64,000 nucleotides of DNA from Bacteroidota bacterium (GCA_018267725.1 JAFDXY010000009.1:124001-188000), one strand, 5' to 3'; shown: positions 46,174 to 54,482, numbered from the stretch's first letter. The notes: generated by a model not told the origin, from the sequence alone. Made by a program: numbers and translations.

Positions 46174-47091
46174 TTATTTATTTTTAACTTGTTTTAGTTC
46201 GCCAATTTGTTTTTTGGCTTCATCTAACTCTTTTTTTAATTCAATAATATACAAAGTATTTTCTTCAATTTTCTTTAATAATAAAGCATTCATTTTTCCT
46301 AAATCAATTCCATTTTTTACAACATCATCTGCTGATGGAACATCGGGCAAATGGCTATGTGTTTTAATGTATTGTTCTAATTCAGTTAACGGAGTTAATT
46401 TATAATGTGGTTTAAAAACATTGTCGTACCATTCATCAGAATTTTTAACGGCTACTTTTACTTTTTCGGTTAAAATACCTTGTTCAACAAATAATTTATA
46501 ACCATCTACCTGATCATTCACATCACCAATTTTAACTCTGCCTTCATAAGAATTTATGCTTAAATATTCTTGTTCTACACCACTACCCGGTGCTTTAAAA
46601 CATACTTTAAATGTTTGCGGAGTATTTAATGTTTTATCTCCTGAAACCCTTGCTCCCAAAGTCCAATAACTAACATTGGCAGGTGCACTATTATCTCCGT
46701 TTGAAAACATAATGCTTGGTTCGTTTTGCCCGTTGGGAGACCATTCATTACTTAACTGCAATAAAAAATTCTTTTTACGAGTATCGCCTGCATTACGTTT
46801 AATTTCTAATGCACTTTGTGGTGCGTTAGTACCAATGCCTGCATTTCCTTTTAAAGGAAAATGGTTTTCGCTATCGGGGTATAATGTATCAATGTATTGA
46901 TATACTATATTTTTTGTAGCGGGATTGGTAACGGGATAAGTTGCAGGCGTTTTACCTGATGATGCACCCGGTTTTTTAGCTGTACGTGTAGCACCGCCAT
47001 AAGTTGGTTTTCCGCTGTAAGTTGGTTTTTGTGTTTGTGCCATTACATTTACAGCCACCACCAAAAAAACGGGCATTAACAACTTTTTCAT
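46174..47091 (-). CDS. Secreted protein with tail-fibre-like C-terminus
   Basis: A signal peptide (about residues 1-19, MKKLLMPVFLVVAVNVMA) is followed by a low-complexity Gly/Thr/Tyr/Lys-rich segment, then GNAGIGTNAPQSALEIK, a motif common in large Bacteroidota surface proteins, and ends in a tail-fibre/endosialidase-chaperone-like part (SDEWYDNVFKPHY, HSHLPDVPSAD) plus a coiled coil. It probably forms a trimeric surface structure. A longer start (47097, MF) is possible. The upstream phoH gene reads in the same direction. Confidence 0.75.
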   Translation of the reverse strand: MKKLLMPVFLVVAVNVMAQTQKPTYSGKPTYGGATRTAKKPGASSGKTPATYPVTNPATKNIVYQYIDTLYPDSENHFPLKGNAGIGTNAPQSALEIKRNAGDTRKKNFLLQLSNEWSPNGQNEPSIMFSNGDNSAPANVSYWTLGARVSGDKTLNTPQTFKVCFKAPGSGVEQEYLSINSYEGRVKIGDVNDQVDGYKLFVEQGILTEKVKVAVKNSDEWYDNVFKPHYKLTPLTELEQYIKTHSHLPDVPSADDVVKNGIDLGKMNALLLKKIEENTLYIIELKKELDEAKKQIGELKQVKNK

Positions 47092-47185
47092 AAACATTAG
47101 TTTAAAGAATAATTTATTCGTTCAAAATTAGTATTTACTGCATAACAAAAAACTATTCCTTTTTATTTTATTGATTATAATTTTT

Positions 47186-48184
47186 TTAACGACGATGGTG
47201 TTGATGATGATTTGCTTGCAATTCTTCTAATCTTTCATGCTCTTTATCGTAAGCTTTAATAATAGCTTTAACCAATTTGTGCCTTACCACATCTTCTTCA
47301 TCTAACTGAATATGTGCAATGCCATCAATATCTTTTAATATTCTAATACCTTTATCTAATCCGCTTTGTTGGTTGCGTGGCAAATCTATCTGTGTTGGGT
47401 CTCCTGTAATTATGGCTTTTGCGTTAGCACCAATACGAGTTAAAAACATTTTTAATTGAAGGTCGTTGGTATTTTGTGCTTCATCTAAAATAATAAATGC
47501 ATTATCTAAAGTTCTTCCACGCATATAAGCTAAAGGTGCAATTTCAATGGTGCGTGTTGTCATATAATAACCTAATTTATCGGCAGGTATCATATCATCT
47601 AATGCATCATACAATGGTCTTAAATACGGGTCAATTTTTTCTTTTAAATCGCCGGGTAAAAAACCAAGACTTTCGCCTGCTTCAACTGCAGGGCGTGTAA
47701 GAATAATTTTCTTTACCACTTTATTTTTTAATGCACGCACCGCTAATGCAACCGCAGTATAGGTTTTACCGGTACCTGCAGGACCTATGGCAAAAACAAT
47801 ATCGTTTTTATCGGCGGCGGCAACCATTCTTTTTTGATTGGCGGTTCTGGCTCTTACGGTTTTTCCGTTAGGACCAAAAACAAGAATATCATTAGGGTTA
47901 CGTTCAACAAAATTATCAACTGTTGTTGCATCGTCTCCGCCTAAAATTTGTTCAAAATAGTTTTCACTTAAATTTCCGTTGCGTTCTAAATATTGAACAA
48001 TAAGTTCAATTTTTTCTTTGGCTGTTTCAATTTGCTCGGGGGCACCGCTAATTTTTATTTGCGTACCGCGAGATAAAATTTTTAACAGAGGAAATTTCTT
48101 TTTGAGTAAATCAAGCTTACCGTTGTTTACGCCGAAAAATTCAATTGGGTTTACTGAATCGAGGCTGATGATTGTGTCTGTCAA
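47186..48184 (-). CDS. PhoH family protein, probable TTG start
   Basis: PhoH is an ATPase with RNA-related functions (a PIN-like relative). Walker A is AIGPAGTGKTYTAVALA, Walker B is DNAFIILDEAQN, and a KH-like N-terminal region (LKILSRGTQIKISGAPE) is present. No ATG occurs before the conserved part. A TTG at 48241 would add 19 non-conserved residues, whereas TTG at 48184 gives TDTIISLDSVNPIEFFGVNN as expected. A TAAATTTG -7 box at 48239-48246 overlaps the longer start and so favours 48184. Start choice is moderate, identity high. Confidence 0.9.
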   Translation of the reverse strand: MTDTIISLDSVNPIEFFGVNNGKLDLLKKKFPLLKILSRGTQIKISGAPEQIETAKEKIELIVQYLERNGNLSENYFEQILGGDDATTVDNFVERNPNDILVFGPNGKTVRARTANQKRMVAAADKNDIVFAIGPAGTGKTYTAVALAVRALKNKVVKKIILTRPAVEAGESLGFLPGDLKEKIDPYLRPLYDALDDMIPADKLGYYMTTRTIEIAPLAYMRGRTLDNAFIILDEAQNTNDLQLKMFLTRIGANAKAIITGDPTQIDLPRNQQSGLDKGIRILKDIDGIAHIQLDEEDVVRHKLVKAIIKAYDKEHERLEELQANHHQHHRR

Positions 48185-48238
48185 TTGCAAAATCTTTTGG
48201 TGATTGAATTGGATATTTGGCTTACTAACCTTCCAACT

Positions 48239-48246
48239 CAAATTTA
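48239..48246 (-). promoter_or_regulatory. TAnnTTTG -7 box upstream of phoH
   Basis: TAAATTTG on the minus strand overlaps the TTG at 48241 and lies 54 bases before the favoured TTG start at 48184. It is the clearest -7-like sequence of this upstream region. Confidence 0.4.
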
Positions 48247-48337
48247 ATTTTTATTAACCGATAAAACCTAATATTGTTTATACACAGATGTGGAAAGATG
48301 ATAACGAAAAAAATATTTTAAGGCTGTATTGAATTTA

Positions 48338-48516
48338 GGTACTTCAATTTTGATTGCGTCTTCACAAATCATCATTCATTATGAACGTCATTAAAACATG
48401 ACGGAATCGTCTTTTCGAAGAAGCTCCGATTATCGGAGCGACTGAGAAATCTGTTGCAACTTATTTTAAGATGTCTCACTTCGTTCGACATGACGATTTT
48501 ATTTATTTATCATAGT
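48338..48516. repeat. Dispersed intergenic repeat, member A
   Basis: The core GTCTTTTCGAAGAAGC...GAGAAATCTGTT and end CTCACTTCGTTCGACATGACG match members at 52502-52720 and 53425-53490. It holds a palindrome GCTCCGAT-T-ATCGGAGC (48423-48439) and an internal CGTCAT/ATGACG pair. The sequence lies in the 366-bp gap between the phoH start and the PaiB-like gene, which has no other feature. Confidence 0.6.
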
Positions 48517-48550
48517 TTCAAATTGATATACTACTCTTGGCTTAAAAGTT

Positions 48551-49183
48551 TTAATCTTTAAATACGTTTGGTTTAATTTGCTTCATTTCTTTTGCAATGT
48601 ATTGTTGCGATGGATTACCGTTTTCTAATTGTTCTATAATATTTTCAAAACTTTTTTTATCTCTGTTTTGACTTAGTTTAAATATGTGTTGAATATTGGT
48701 TACTTCTATTTCAAAAGCAACTATGGCTTTCATATTATTGTTCATGTATTCGGCACTAATATTTTTAACGGCAGCCAGAGAATGTGGTGTTCCTTCAAAA
48801 TGATCGGTAAGTTTTACTAAAAAATTATACAAACTTTTTTCATCTAAAAATTTAATAGTGCCACTTGCATGCACTGCCTGATAATTCCATGAACCGCCTT
48901 GTTGTTTATTCTCGTACCAACTTGCACTTATATAAGTATTAGGGCTTTGAAAAATAGCTAACACATTGCTGTTGTTTTCAAATGCAACGGTATGCTCTTG
49001 CTTACGCATAATATGTGCATATATAAAAATTTTATCATCTCTTTCTTCAATTAAAACAGGAATATGTGTTGCAACAGGATGGTTGTTTTTATCTACGCCA
49101 CATAAAACAATAAACGGATTTGCTTTTATAAAAGCCAATACATCTTGTTGTGTTGCTGCTTTAAAATGAGGAAGGTTATACAT
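48551..49183 (-). CDS. PaiB-like FMN-binding protein
   Basis: The 210-residue protein is a split-barrel flavin-binding protein of the PaiB (FMN-binding negative transcriptional regulator) family. Family landmarks are HIPVLIEERDDKIFIYAHIMRKQ, starting near residue 43, SPNTYISASWYENKQQ and GTPHSLAAVK. In Bacillus PaiB affects sporulation and degradative enzyme genes, but many bacterial relatives have unknown roles. No partner PaiA acetyltransferase is adjacent. It is transcribed alone on the minus strand. Confidence 0.87.
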   Translation of the reverse strand: MYNLPHFKAATQQDVLAFIKANPFIVLCGVDKNNHPVATHIPVLIEERDDKIFIYAHIMRKQEHTVAFENNSNVLAIFQSPNTYISASWYENKQQGGSWNYQAVHASGTIKFLDEKSLYNFLVKLTDHFEGTPHSLAAVKNISAEYMNNNMKAIVAFEIEVTNIQHIFKLSQNRDKKSFENIIEQLENGNPSQQYIAKEMKQIKPNVFKD

Positions 49184-49294
49184 TGAAAGAGTTGTGAATT
49201 ATGAAGTATGTGATTAAACAAATTTATAAAAGTTAAACACAATTATAACCAATTTACATTTTGCAGAAAGTAGCTTTCTCTAAATTTTAAAATA

Positions 49295-50530
49295 TTATTG
49301 ACATTGTGTAGTTAAGAATTTAATAGTGGTTTTATTAAAGTCGCTATACATTTGATGATCGGATACAGAAAGACTTATTTGTTGCGTAACAAATAATTGC
49401 TGAGCCGGAGTTAATCCATTTGTAGTGGGAAATGCTGAAGTGTTATTTTGCATAGCCGATTGTAAATCTGTAGCGTATCCTTTAAAATAATTTCTTGCAT
49501 CTAAAAAACCAAATGCTTTTATTTCATTATAAATAGCAGTTGATTGTGTTATGCTTATAGAACCATCACGAGCAAATCTTTCAGGATATAACGGAGCACG
49601 TTCTTTTATAAAATATTTACTACAAATACCACGTGAAGTAAGAGTTTGATTGTTTTGTAAAGCATTGGCATTGCCTGTTGGTCCTACATCCGGGTTATTA
49701 TCAAAACGAGCCATACAAAACTGTAAAGGGGTTATTGTTCCAGCAGCAATGGTTGTACCCGAAGGAGCACAATAGCTTACTCCTGTTTTAAAACGATAAA
49801 TGGTTGATAGTCCGGTAGAAAAATTACCACCGTTACTCATACCAATTGAATAACGGGGTTCTGTTGCGGGTAAAGTACCTCGGTTAATGAATGTATTAGT
49901 TATAATTTTTATGTTTTGAAAGTCTACATTAGTGGTAGTATCCCATGGTAAAAGATTCCATCGAATTTGTCCATCTCCATTCAAATCAACTCCTGCGGTA
50001 GATTCTTCTGATTCAGTAATTATTACAGCAAAATTATTATTAATCAGGTCTCTCATCATTAATTGCCATTCATAACTATTAACTATGTTGGCTGCATTAC
50101 CGCCCGTTCCATGAAGTAAAAAAACAACGCCTTTTTGATTTGAAGGGAAATAAGAATAAACAGGTTTCATTCTACTAACTCCCATAATTTTTTCTGATTG
50201 CAAAGTATAAGGTGTTACAGATTGTGTGCTTCCTGTAAAAGTTACATTTTGTGCCGGCATAATAAACCATGTATGCCATTCAGTAGATGCATTAAGTAGC
50301 GGTAAATTATTTCCAATCCAAGTAGCAAAAACTTCATTACTTGCTAAAGCTCTTGAAAAAATATGTACTGTATCACCAACTTTATATATTCCATTACCAT
50401 AGCCGTTTACAACTGACACTTGAAAACTATCGGTTGCGGTAGGAGTTGTATTAGATGTATTATCTTTTGAGCATTGTGTTGCTAAAAAAACAACGCCTAA
50501 AATACTTATGGTTACTAAAAATTTTTTCAT
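49295..50530 (-). CDS. Lipoprotein alpha/beta hydrolase (esterase)
   Basis: A lipoprotein signal ends in ATQCSKD, so the protein is anchored. The N-terminal part has an InlB B-repeat-like module (VGDTVHIFSRA... WHTWFIMPAQNVTFTGS) that is often found in secreted esterases. The catalytic domain has the oxyanion stretch VFLLHGTGGNAANIV and the nucleophile in SIGMSNGGNFS, with DGQIRW and the C-terminal SVSDHQMYSDF possibly giving the acid and His. It could be an esterase or depolymerase; substrate unknown. An alternative ATG at 50536 adds two residues. Confidence 0.75.
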   Translation of the reverse strand: MKKFLVTISILGVVFLATQCSKDNTSNTTPTATDSFQVSVVNGYGNGIYKVGDTVHIFSRALASNEVFATWIGNNLPLLNASTEWHTWFIMPAQNVTFTGSTQSVTPYTLQSEKIMGVSRMKPVYSYFPSNQKGVVFLLHGTGGNAANIVNSYEWQLMMRDLINNNFAVIITESEESTAGVDLNGDGQIRWNLLPWDTTTNVDFQNIKIITNTFINRGTLPATEPRYSIGMSNGGNFSTGLSTIYRFKTGVSYCAPSGTTIAAGTITPLQFCMARFDNNPDVGPTGNANALQNNQTLTSRGICSKYFIKERAPLYPERFARDGSISITQSTAIYNEIKAFGFLDARNYFKGYATDLQSAMQNNTSAFPTTNGLTPAQQLFVTQQISLSVSDHQMYSDFNKTTIKFLTTQCQ

Positions 50531-50629
50531 AAACATTAAGACAAGTTTTTTAAAAAAAGTTTAATGTTCATAAAAAAGAAAAAGTAAGTTATGAGTTATT
50601 ACATTGTACTTCTCACTTCATACTTACTC

Positions 50630-51721
50630 TCACACTACTTCTAAAATTTTTGTTTTAGGTATGTTGGCATTTCTCATAGAAATATTTCTTACTGCTAATG
50701 CTGCAAAATTTCTGAATGCTTCTTGAGAAATAGTATCATTACCAACCATTGCAGGTTTACCACTATCTCCTCCTTCTCTAATAGATTGTACTAATGGAAT
50801 TTGCCCTAAAAAATTTAATTCATATTCTTCTGCTAATCTTTTTCCGCCTTCTTTTCCAAATAAATAATATTTATTGTTAGGTAATTCTTCGGGCGTGAAA
50901 TAGGCCATATTTTCTACCAAACCAATAACAGGTACATTAACTTGAGCTTGACCAAACATGGCTATTGCTTTTTTAGCATCTGCCAACGCTACATTTTGCG
51001 GAGTAGTTACAATAACTGCACCTGTAACCGGAACTGTTTGTACTAATGTTAAATGAATATCGCCAGTGCCGGGTGGCATATCAATAATTAAATAATCTAA
51101 TTCGCCCCAATCTACTTCTGTAACAAATTGTTTTATAGCACTGCTTGCCATTGGGCCACGCCAAACAATTGCATTTTTTTCATCAACCAATAAACCAATA
51201 CTCATCAATTTAATACCGTATTTTTCTAAAGGCACAATTACACCTTTGCCATTTACTTCACGCATTAAAGGTCTTTCTCCTCTTACACCAAACATAATAG
51301 GTACACTTGGCCCGTAAATATCTGCATCCATTAAACCTACTTTGGCTCCGCCTTCTGCCAATGCCAATGCAAGATTAGCAGCAACCGTACTTTTACCTAC
51401 ACCTCCTTTTCCGCTAACAACTGCAATAATATTTTTTACACCGGTTAATACTTGTTGTGCATCTTTTCGGTTGGTTGATGTATTAGCAGTAAAACTAATA
51501 TGTACTTCTGCATTTTTATTCACCAATAATTTAATTGCATTTTCACTTGCTGTACGCATCATATCTTTCATAGGGCATGCAGGTGTGGTAAGAATTATTG
51601 TAAACGATACATTATTATCATTAATTACAATATCTTTTACCATATTAAGCGTAACCAAATCTTTACCTAAATCGGGTTCTTGCACATTGCTTAAGGCTTT
51701 TAAAATGTCTGCTTCTGTCAT
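50630..51721 (-). CDS. mrp: Mrp/NBP35 family Fe-S carrier ATPase
   Basis: A DUF59 domain (residues 1-80) precedes a ParA-like ATPase with the deviant Walker A GKGGVGKST (104-112), LMDADIYGPSVP and IDMPPGTGDIHLTL. Mrp carries Fe-S clusters to apoproteins. The CxxC pair usual in E. coli-type Mrp is missing: ENMAYF is followed by TPEELPNNKYY. This looks like the general form in Bacteroidota. I start at the ATG at 51721 (363 residues) because the longer frame adds unrelated residues upstream of a TAAATTTG box. Confidence 0.93.
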   Translation of the reverse strand: MTEADILKALSNVQEPDLGKDLVTLNMVKDIVINDNNVSFTIILTTPACPMKDMMRTASENAIKLLVNKNAEVHISFTANTSTNRKDAQQVLTGVKNIIAVVSGKGGVGKSTVAANLALALAEGGAKVGLMDADIYGPSVPIMFGVRGERPLMREVNGKGVIVPLEKYGIKLMSIGLLVDEKNAIVWRGPMASSAIKQFVTEVDWGELDYLIIDMPPGTGDIHLTLVQTVPVTGAVIVTTPQNVALADAKKAIAMFGQAQVNVPVIGLVENMAYFTPEELPNNKYYLFGKEGGKRLAEEYELNFLGQIPLVQSIREGGDSGKPAMVGNDTISQEAFRNFAALAVRNISMRNANIPKTKILEVV

Positions 51722-51754
51722 TAGTAAGTTTTTGTTAAAATAAAAATGAAATTG

Positions 51755-51762
51755 CAAATTTA
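51755..51762 (-). promoter_or_regulatory. TAnnTTTG -7 box upstream of mrp
   Basis: TAAATTTG on the minus strand lies 33 bases before the ATG at 51721, and it sits beyond the longer frame start at 51757 region, so the shorter protein is favoured. Confidence 0.4.
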
Positions 51763-51844
51763 GCTAACCGCTTCTTTACTTTGTTACGATATTAGATTTT
51801 GACAAATGTTTTGTTGAAGTTTCTATTATAACTAATGTTTAATT

Positions 51845-51852
51845 TATTTTTG
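51845..51852 (+). promoter_or_regulatory. TAnnTTTG -7 box, 5 bases before the ATG at 51858
   Basis: TATTTTTG is followed by TATAG and the ATG. The -33 region has TTGTTG at 51811-51816, too distant (28 bases). A leaderless mRNA is predicted. Confidence 0.4.
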
Positions 51853-51857
51853 TATAG

Positions 51858-52505
51858 ATGAAATTATTTTTACGATACTTTAGTTTACTTACTTTCTTTT
51901 TTGTTGCACAAACATCTTCTGTTAAGGCACAACAACTTAAACAAGATTCTATTGTACAGTTATACGGTGTGGTAATGACTGCCGATAGTTTACGAGCCAT
52001 ACCTGCCGCAAGTGTAATTGTAGAAAACAAAGGAAGAGGAACTATTACCAATGGAGATGGTGTTTTTTCTATTGTTGTAATGAAGGGAGATAAAATTACT
52101 TTTTCATCGGTTGGGTTTAAAGATAAAACGGTTGAAATACCTAAAAATTGGAATACGAATGAAATGAGTGTTATTCAATTATTAGTTGCCGATACCAATT
52201 ATTTACCCGCCACTATTTTAAAGCCACGCCCTACCAGAGAGCAATTTGAGAGAGATTTTGTAAACAATAGGTTTGATGATGACTCATACGAAATAGCCCG
52301 ACAAAATATTGATGAACAAAAACGCCGTGCATTAATTGCCGCCTTGCCCGCAGATGGACGCGAAGCCGTAAACTTTCAGTTACGCCAACAAGCCAATAAA
52401 TATTATTACAACGGGCAATTACCACCAATGAATATTCTTAACCCGCTTGCTTGGGCAGATTTTATTAAAGCATGGAAGCGAGGAGATTTTAAATCGAAGA
52501 GATAA
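51858..52505 (+). CDS. Secreted protein with carboxypeptidase-regulatory-like domain
   Basis: A signal peptide (about residues 1-24, cut after VKA) leads a CarboxypepD_reg-like beta-sandwich (about residues 33-110: LYGVVMTADSLRAIPAASV, GRGTITNGDGVFSIVV, FSSVGFKDKTV). This domain is frequent in Bacteroidota surface proteins and TonB-receptor N-termini. The C-terminal 100 residues are charged and helical with no known fold. It has no receptor barrel, so it is probably a periplasmic or surface accessory protein. Confidence 0.78.
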   Translation: MKLFLRYFSLLTFFFVAQTSSVKAQQLKQDSIVQLYGVVMTADSLRAIPAASVIVENKGRGTITNGDGVFSIVVMKGDKITFSSVGFKDKTVEIPKNWNTNEMSVIQLLVADTNYLPATILKPRPTREQFERDFVNNRFDDDSYEIARQNIDEQKRRALIAALPADGREAVNFQLRQQANKYYYNGQLPPMNILNPLAWADFIKAWKRGDFKSKR

Positions 52506-52720
52506 TTTATCACGTTATTTCGAGTGAAACGAGAAATCTGTTTATTAGTTTTATTATGTTGAACAAAGCGAAATATCTGTTAGAAGATTTCTCACTTCGT
52601 TCGAAATGACAGTTGGAAGTTTTAAAAGCAAAATAATTTATCCCGTCTTTTCGAGTGAAACGAGAAATCTGTTTATTAGTTTTATTATGTTGAACAGAAT
52701 GAGAGATTTATCGTTATTTC
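52502..52720. repeat. Dispersed intergenic repeat, members B and C (direct duplication)
   Basis: A 48-base stretch is identical at 52518-52565 and 52649-52696, extending to 64 bases with 3 mismatches (52502 and 52633). Core words are TTTCGAGTGAAACGAGAAATC and, in B, GATTTCTCACTTCGTTCGAA at 52580-52605. Copies B and C lie 131 bases apart in the gap after 52505. The 258-base gap holds nothing else. Confidence 0.7.
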
Positions 52721-52763
52721 TTCTTCACAACATGTCTTACAGAAAATATTGTTAGGAATGGAA

Positions 52764-53321
52764 TTAAAATTTATCTAATAATTTTTTCTTGGCAGCATCA
52801 TATTCTTCTTGTGTTATAGCTCCTGCATCTAATAACTTTTTTAATTTAATAAGTTCATCTGCTGTGCTTACTACAGGTGTTGGTGCTGTGGTATTTGTTT
52901 TAGGTTTAAATTCATTGGGTACAATTATTTCACCGGCAATAATTGCACTTTCAACATCGCATTCATAGCGGCTTGCTTCGCCCATTTTTAAAATAGCATA
53001 ATAAGTATAGCCTACTTTTTTAGTTCCTCTTTTATCTGTTCTTGCAACCTCTGCAGTGTGGTTGGCATGGCTTGGTGCTGCTGCATTAGCTGCATTGGCT
53101 CTATTATTTACGTTTGAATTATATGCAAATAAAGATGATTTGTTTATTCTTATAAACTTAAATGAGCCATCGGGCATACTACCCATGCCTAATTTTAGTT
53201 TTATTCCTTCATACACCTTAAACCCTGTTGTGGTAATAATTGTATCGTTTACATATTGTGTTTCTTGAGAAAACGAATACAAACTTAATAAGCAAAATAA
53301 TGCAGCAAGTAATTTTTTCAT
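52764..53321 (-). CDS. Secreted SHOCT-domain protein
   Basis: A signal peptide (MKKLLAALFCLLSLYSFSQ, cut near residue 19) is followed by about 125 residues including an Ala/Asn-rich linker, ending in a SHOCT domain (LIKLKKLLDAGAITQEEYDA). SHOCT domains mediate oligomerisation and are found at C-termini of many bacterial proteins. I start at the ATG at 53321; the longer frame to 53429 adds hydrophobic residues that would spoil the signal. Function unknown. Confidence 0.8.
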   Translation of the reverse strand: MKKLLAALFCLLSLYSFSQETQYVNDTIITTTGFKVYEGIKLKLGMGSMPDGSFKFIRINKSSLFAYNSNVNNRANAANAAAPSHANHTAEVARTDKRGTKKVGYTYYAILKMGEASRYECDVESAIIAGEIIVPNEFKPKTNTTAPTPVVSTADELIKLKKLLDAGAITQEEYDAAKKKLLDKF

Positions 53322-53378
53322 GGTTATAGTTTTATATAAAAATAAAAAAAATAGCCGTAATGCAGTGAATATTTTTGC

Positions 53379-53417
53379 CTTCTTCACAATGTCTCCGCAG
53401 ACGACATTGTGAAGAAG
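53379..53417. repeat. Perfect 15-bp inverted repeat
   Basis: CTTCTTCACAATGTC (53379-53393) pairs exactly with GACATTGTGAAGAAG (53403-53417) with a 9-base loop. A related word TTCTTCTTCACAACATGTC appears near 52726, at the end of the previous repeat. No T run follows, so it is not an ordinary terminator. Confidence 0.75.
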
Positions 53418-53424
53418 AATAATT

Positions 53425-53500
53425 GTCATACTCTGCTCCGTGTAACATCTCGTTAATATTTGAGGAGGTTTTCACTCCGTTCGAAATGACGATTGGAAGT
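53425..53500. repeat. Dispersed intergenic repeat, member D
   Basis: The end CACTCCGTTCGAAATGACGATTGGAAGTTTTA closely matches member B (CACTTCGTTCGAAATGACAGTTGGAAGTTTTA). The 5' half is more diverged. It lies in the gap between the SHOCT and hbd genes, next to the 15-bp inverted repeat. Confidence 0.6.
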
Positions 53501-53579
53501 TTTATTTCAAAATCCGATTGTTATTAAATCATCTTACTCTATTTTCGATTTACGTTTTTCGATTCACGATTCACGTTTT

Positions 53580-53587
53580 TAAATTTG
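53580..53587 (+). promoter_or_regulatory. TAnnTTTG -7 box, 4 bases before hbd ATG
   Basis: TAAATTTG is followed by CTAT and the ATG at 53592. There is no convincing -33 TTG. A leaderless transcript is predicted. Confidence 0.45.
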
Positions 53588-53591
53588 CTAT

Positions 53592-54482
53592 ATGATTAAA
53601 ACAGTTGCTGTTATTGGTGCAGGTACAATGGGTAATGGTATTGCTCATGTATTTGCACAACATGGCTTTAAAGTTTTATTGATTGATGTGAATGCTGCAC
53701 AATTAGAAAAAGCAGTTGCCACCATTAATAAAAATTTTGACAGACAAGTTGAAAAAAATATTGTTACTGCTCAACAAAAAATTATTGCATTAAATAATCT
53801 TTCTACACATACCCATATTGCAACTGCCATACCGCAAACCGATTTAATTGTAGAAGCAGCCACAGAAAATATTGATTTAAAATTAAATATTTTTAAACAG
53901 TTAGATGAATTTGCTAAACCCGAAACTATTTTGGCAAGCAATACTTCATCTATTTCTATTACTAAAATAGCATCGGTTACTAAAAGGCCGCAACAAGTAA
54001 TTGGTATGCACTTTATGAACCCTGTGCCTGTAATGAAGTTGGTTGAAATTATAAACGGTTATGCAACCAATAACACAGTTACCGAAACAATTGTTGCATT
54101 AAGTAAACAATTAAATAAAGTGCCATGCGTGGTAAACGATTACCCTGGTTTTATTGCCAACAAAATTTTAATGCCCATGATTAATGAAGCCATTTACAGT
54201 TTATACGAAGGCATTGCAAATGTTGAAGCCATTGATACTATTATGAAATTAGGAATGGCTCACCCCATGGGACCTTTACAGTTAGCCGATTTTATTGGTT
54301 TAGATGTGTGCCTAAGTATTTTAACTGTATTGTATAATGGTTTTGGAAATACTAAATATGCTCCTTGTCCATTATTAGTAAACATGGTTACAGCAGGAAA
54401 ATTAGGTGTAAAAAGCGGAGAAGGATTTTATGTTTACACAGCAGGTTCTAAAGAATTAATTGTAAGCAAGAGTTTTAAATAA
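53592..54482 (+). CDS. hbd: 3-hydroxybutyryl-CoA dehydrogenase
   Basis: The NAD-binding motif GAGTMGNGIAHVFAQHGFKV, near residue 8, and LASNTSSISITKIA precede the catalytic GMHFMNPVPVMKLVE (His) and the C-terminal helical domain (KVPCVVNDYPGFIANK, MAHPMGPLQLADFIGLD). The enzyme converts (S)-3-hydroxybutyryl-CoA to acetoacetyl-CoA. It could act downstream of glutaryl-CoA dehydrogenase at 24937. It forms a unit with the YdcF gene, whose ATG is 7 bases after the stop. Confidence 0.95.
   Translation: MIKTVAVIGAGTMGNGIAHVFAQHGFKVLLIDVNAAQLEKAVATINKNFDRQVEKNIVTAQQKIIALNNLSTHTHIATAIPQTDLIVEAATENIDLKLNIFKQLDEFAKPETILASNTSSISITKIASVTKRPQQVIGMHFMNPVPVMKLVEIINGYATNNTVTETIVALSKQLNKVPCVVNDYPGFIANKILMPMINEAIYSLYEGIANVEAIDTIMKLGMAHPMGPLQLADFIGLDVCLSILTVLYNGFGNTKYAPCPLLVNMVTAGKLGVKSGEGFYVYTAGSKELIVSKSFK

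Noticed and set aside
49263..49279. Palindrome AGAAAGTAGCTTTCT after the lipoprotein esterase as a terminator
   Set aside because: No T run follows on either strand, and the stem is weak.
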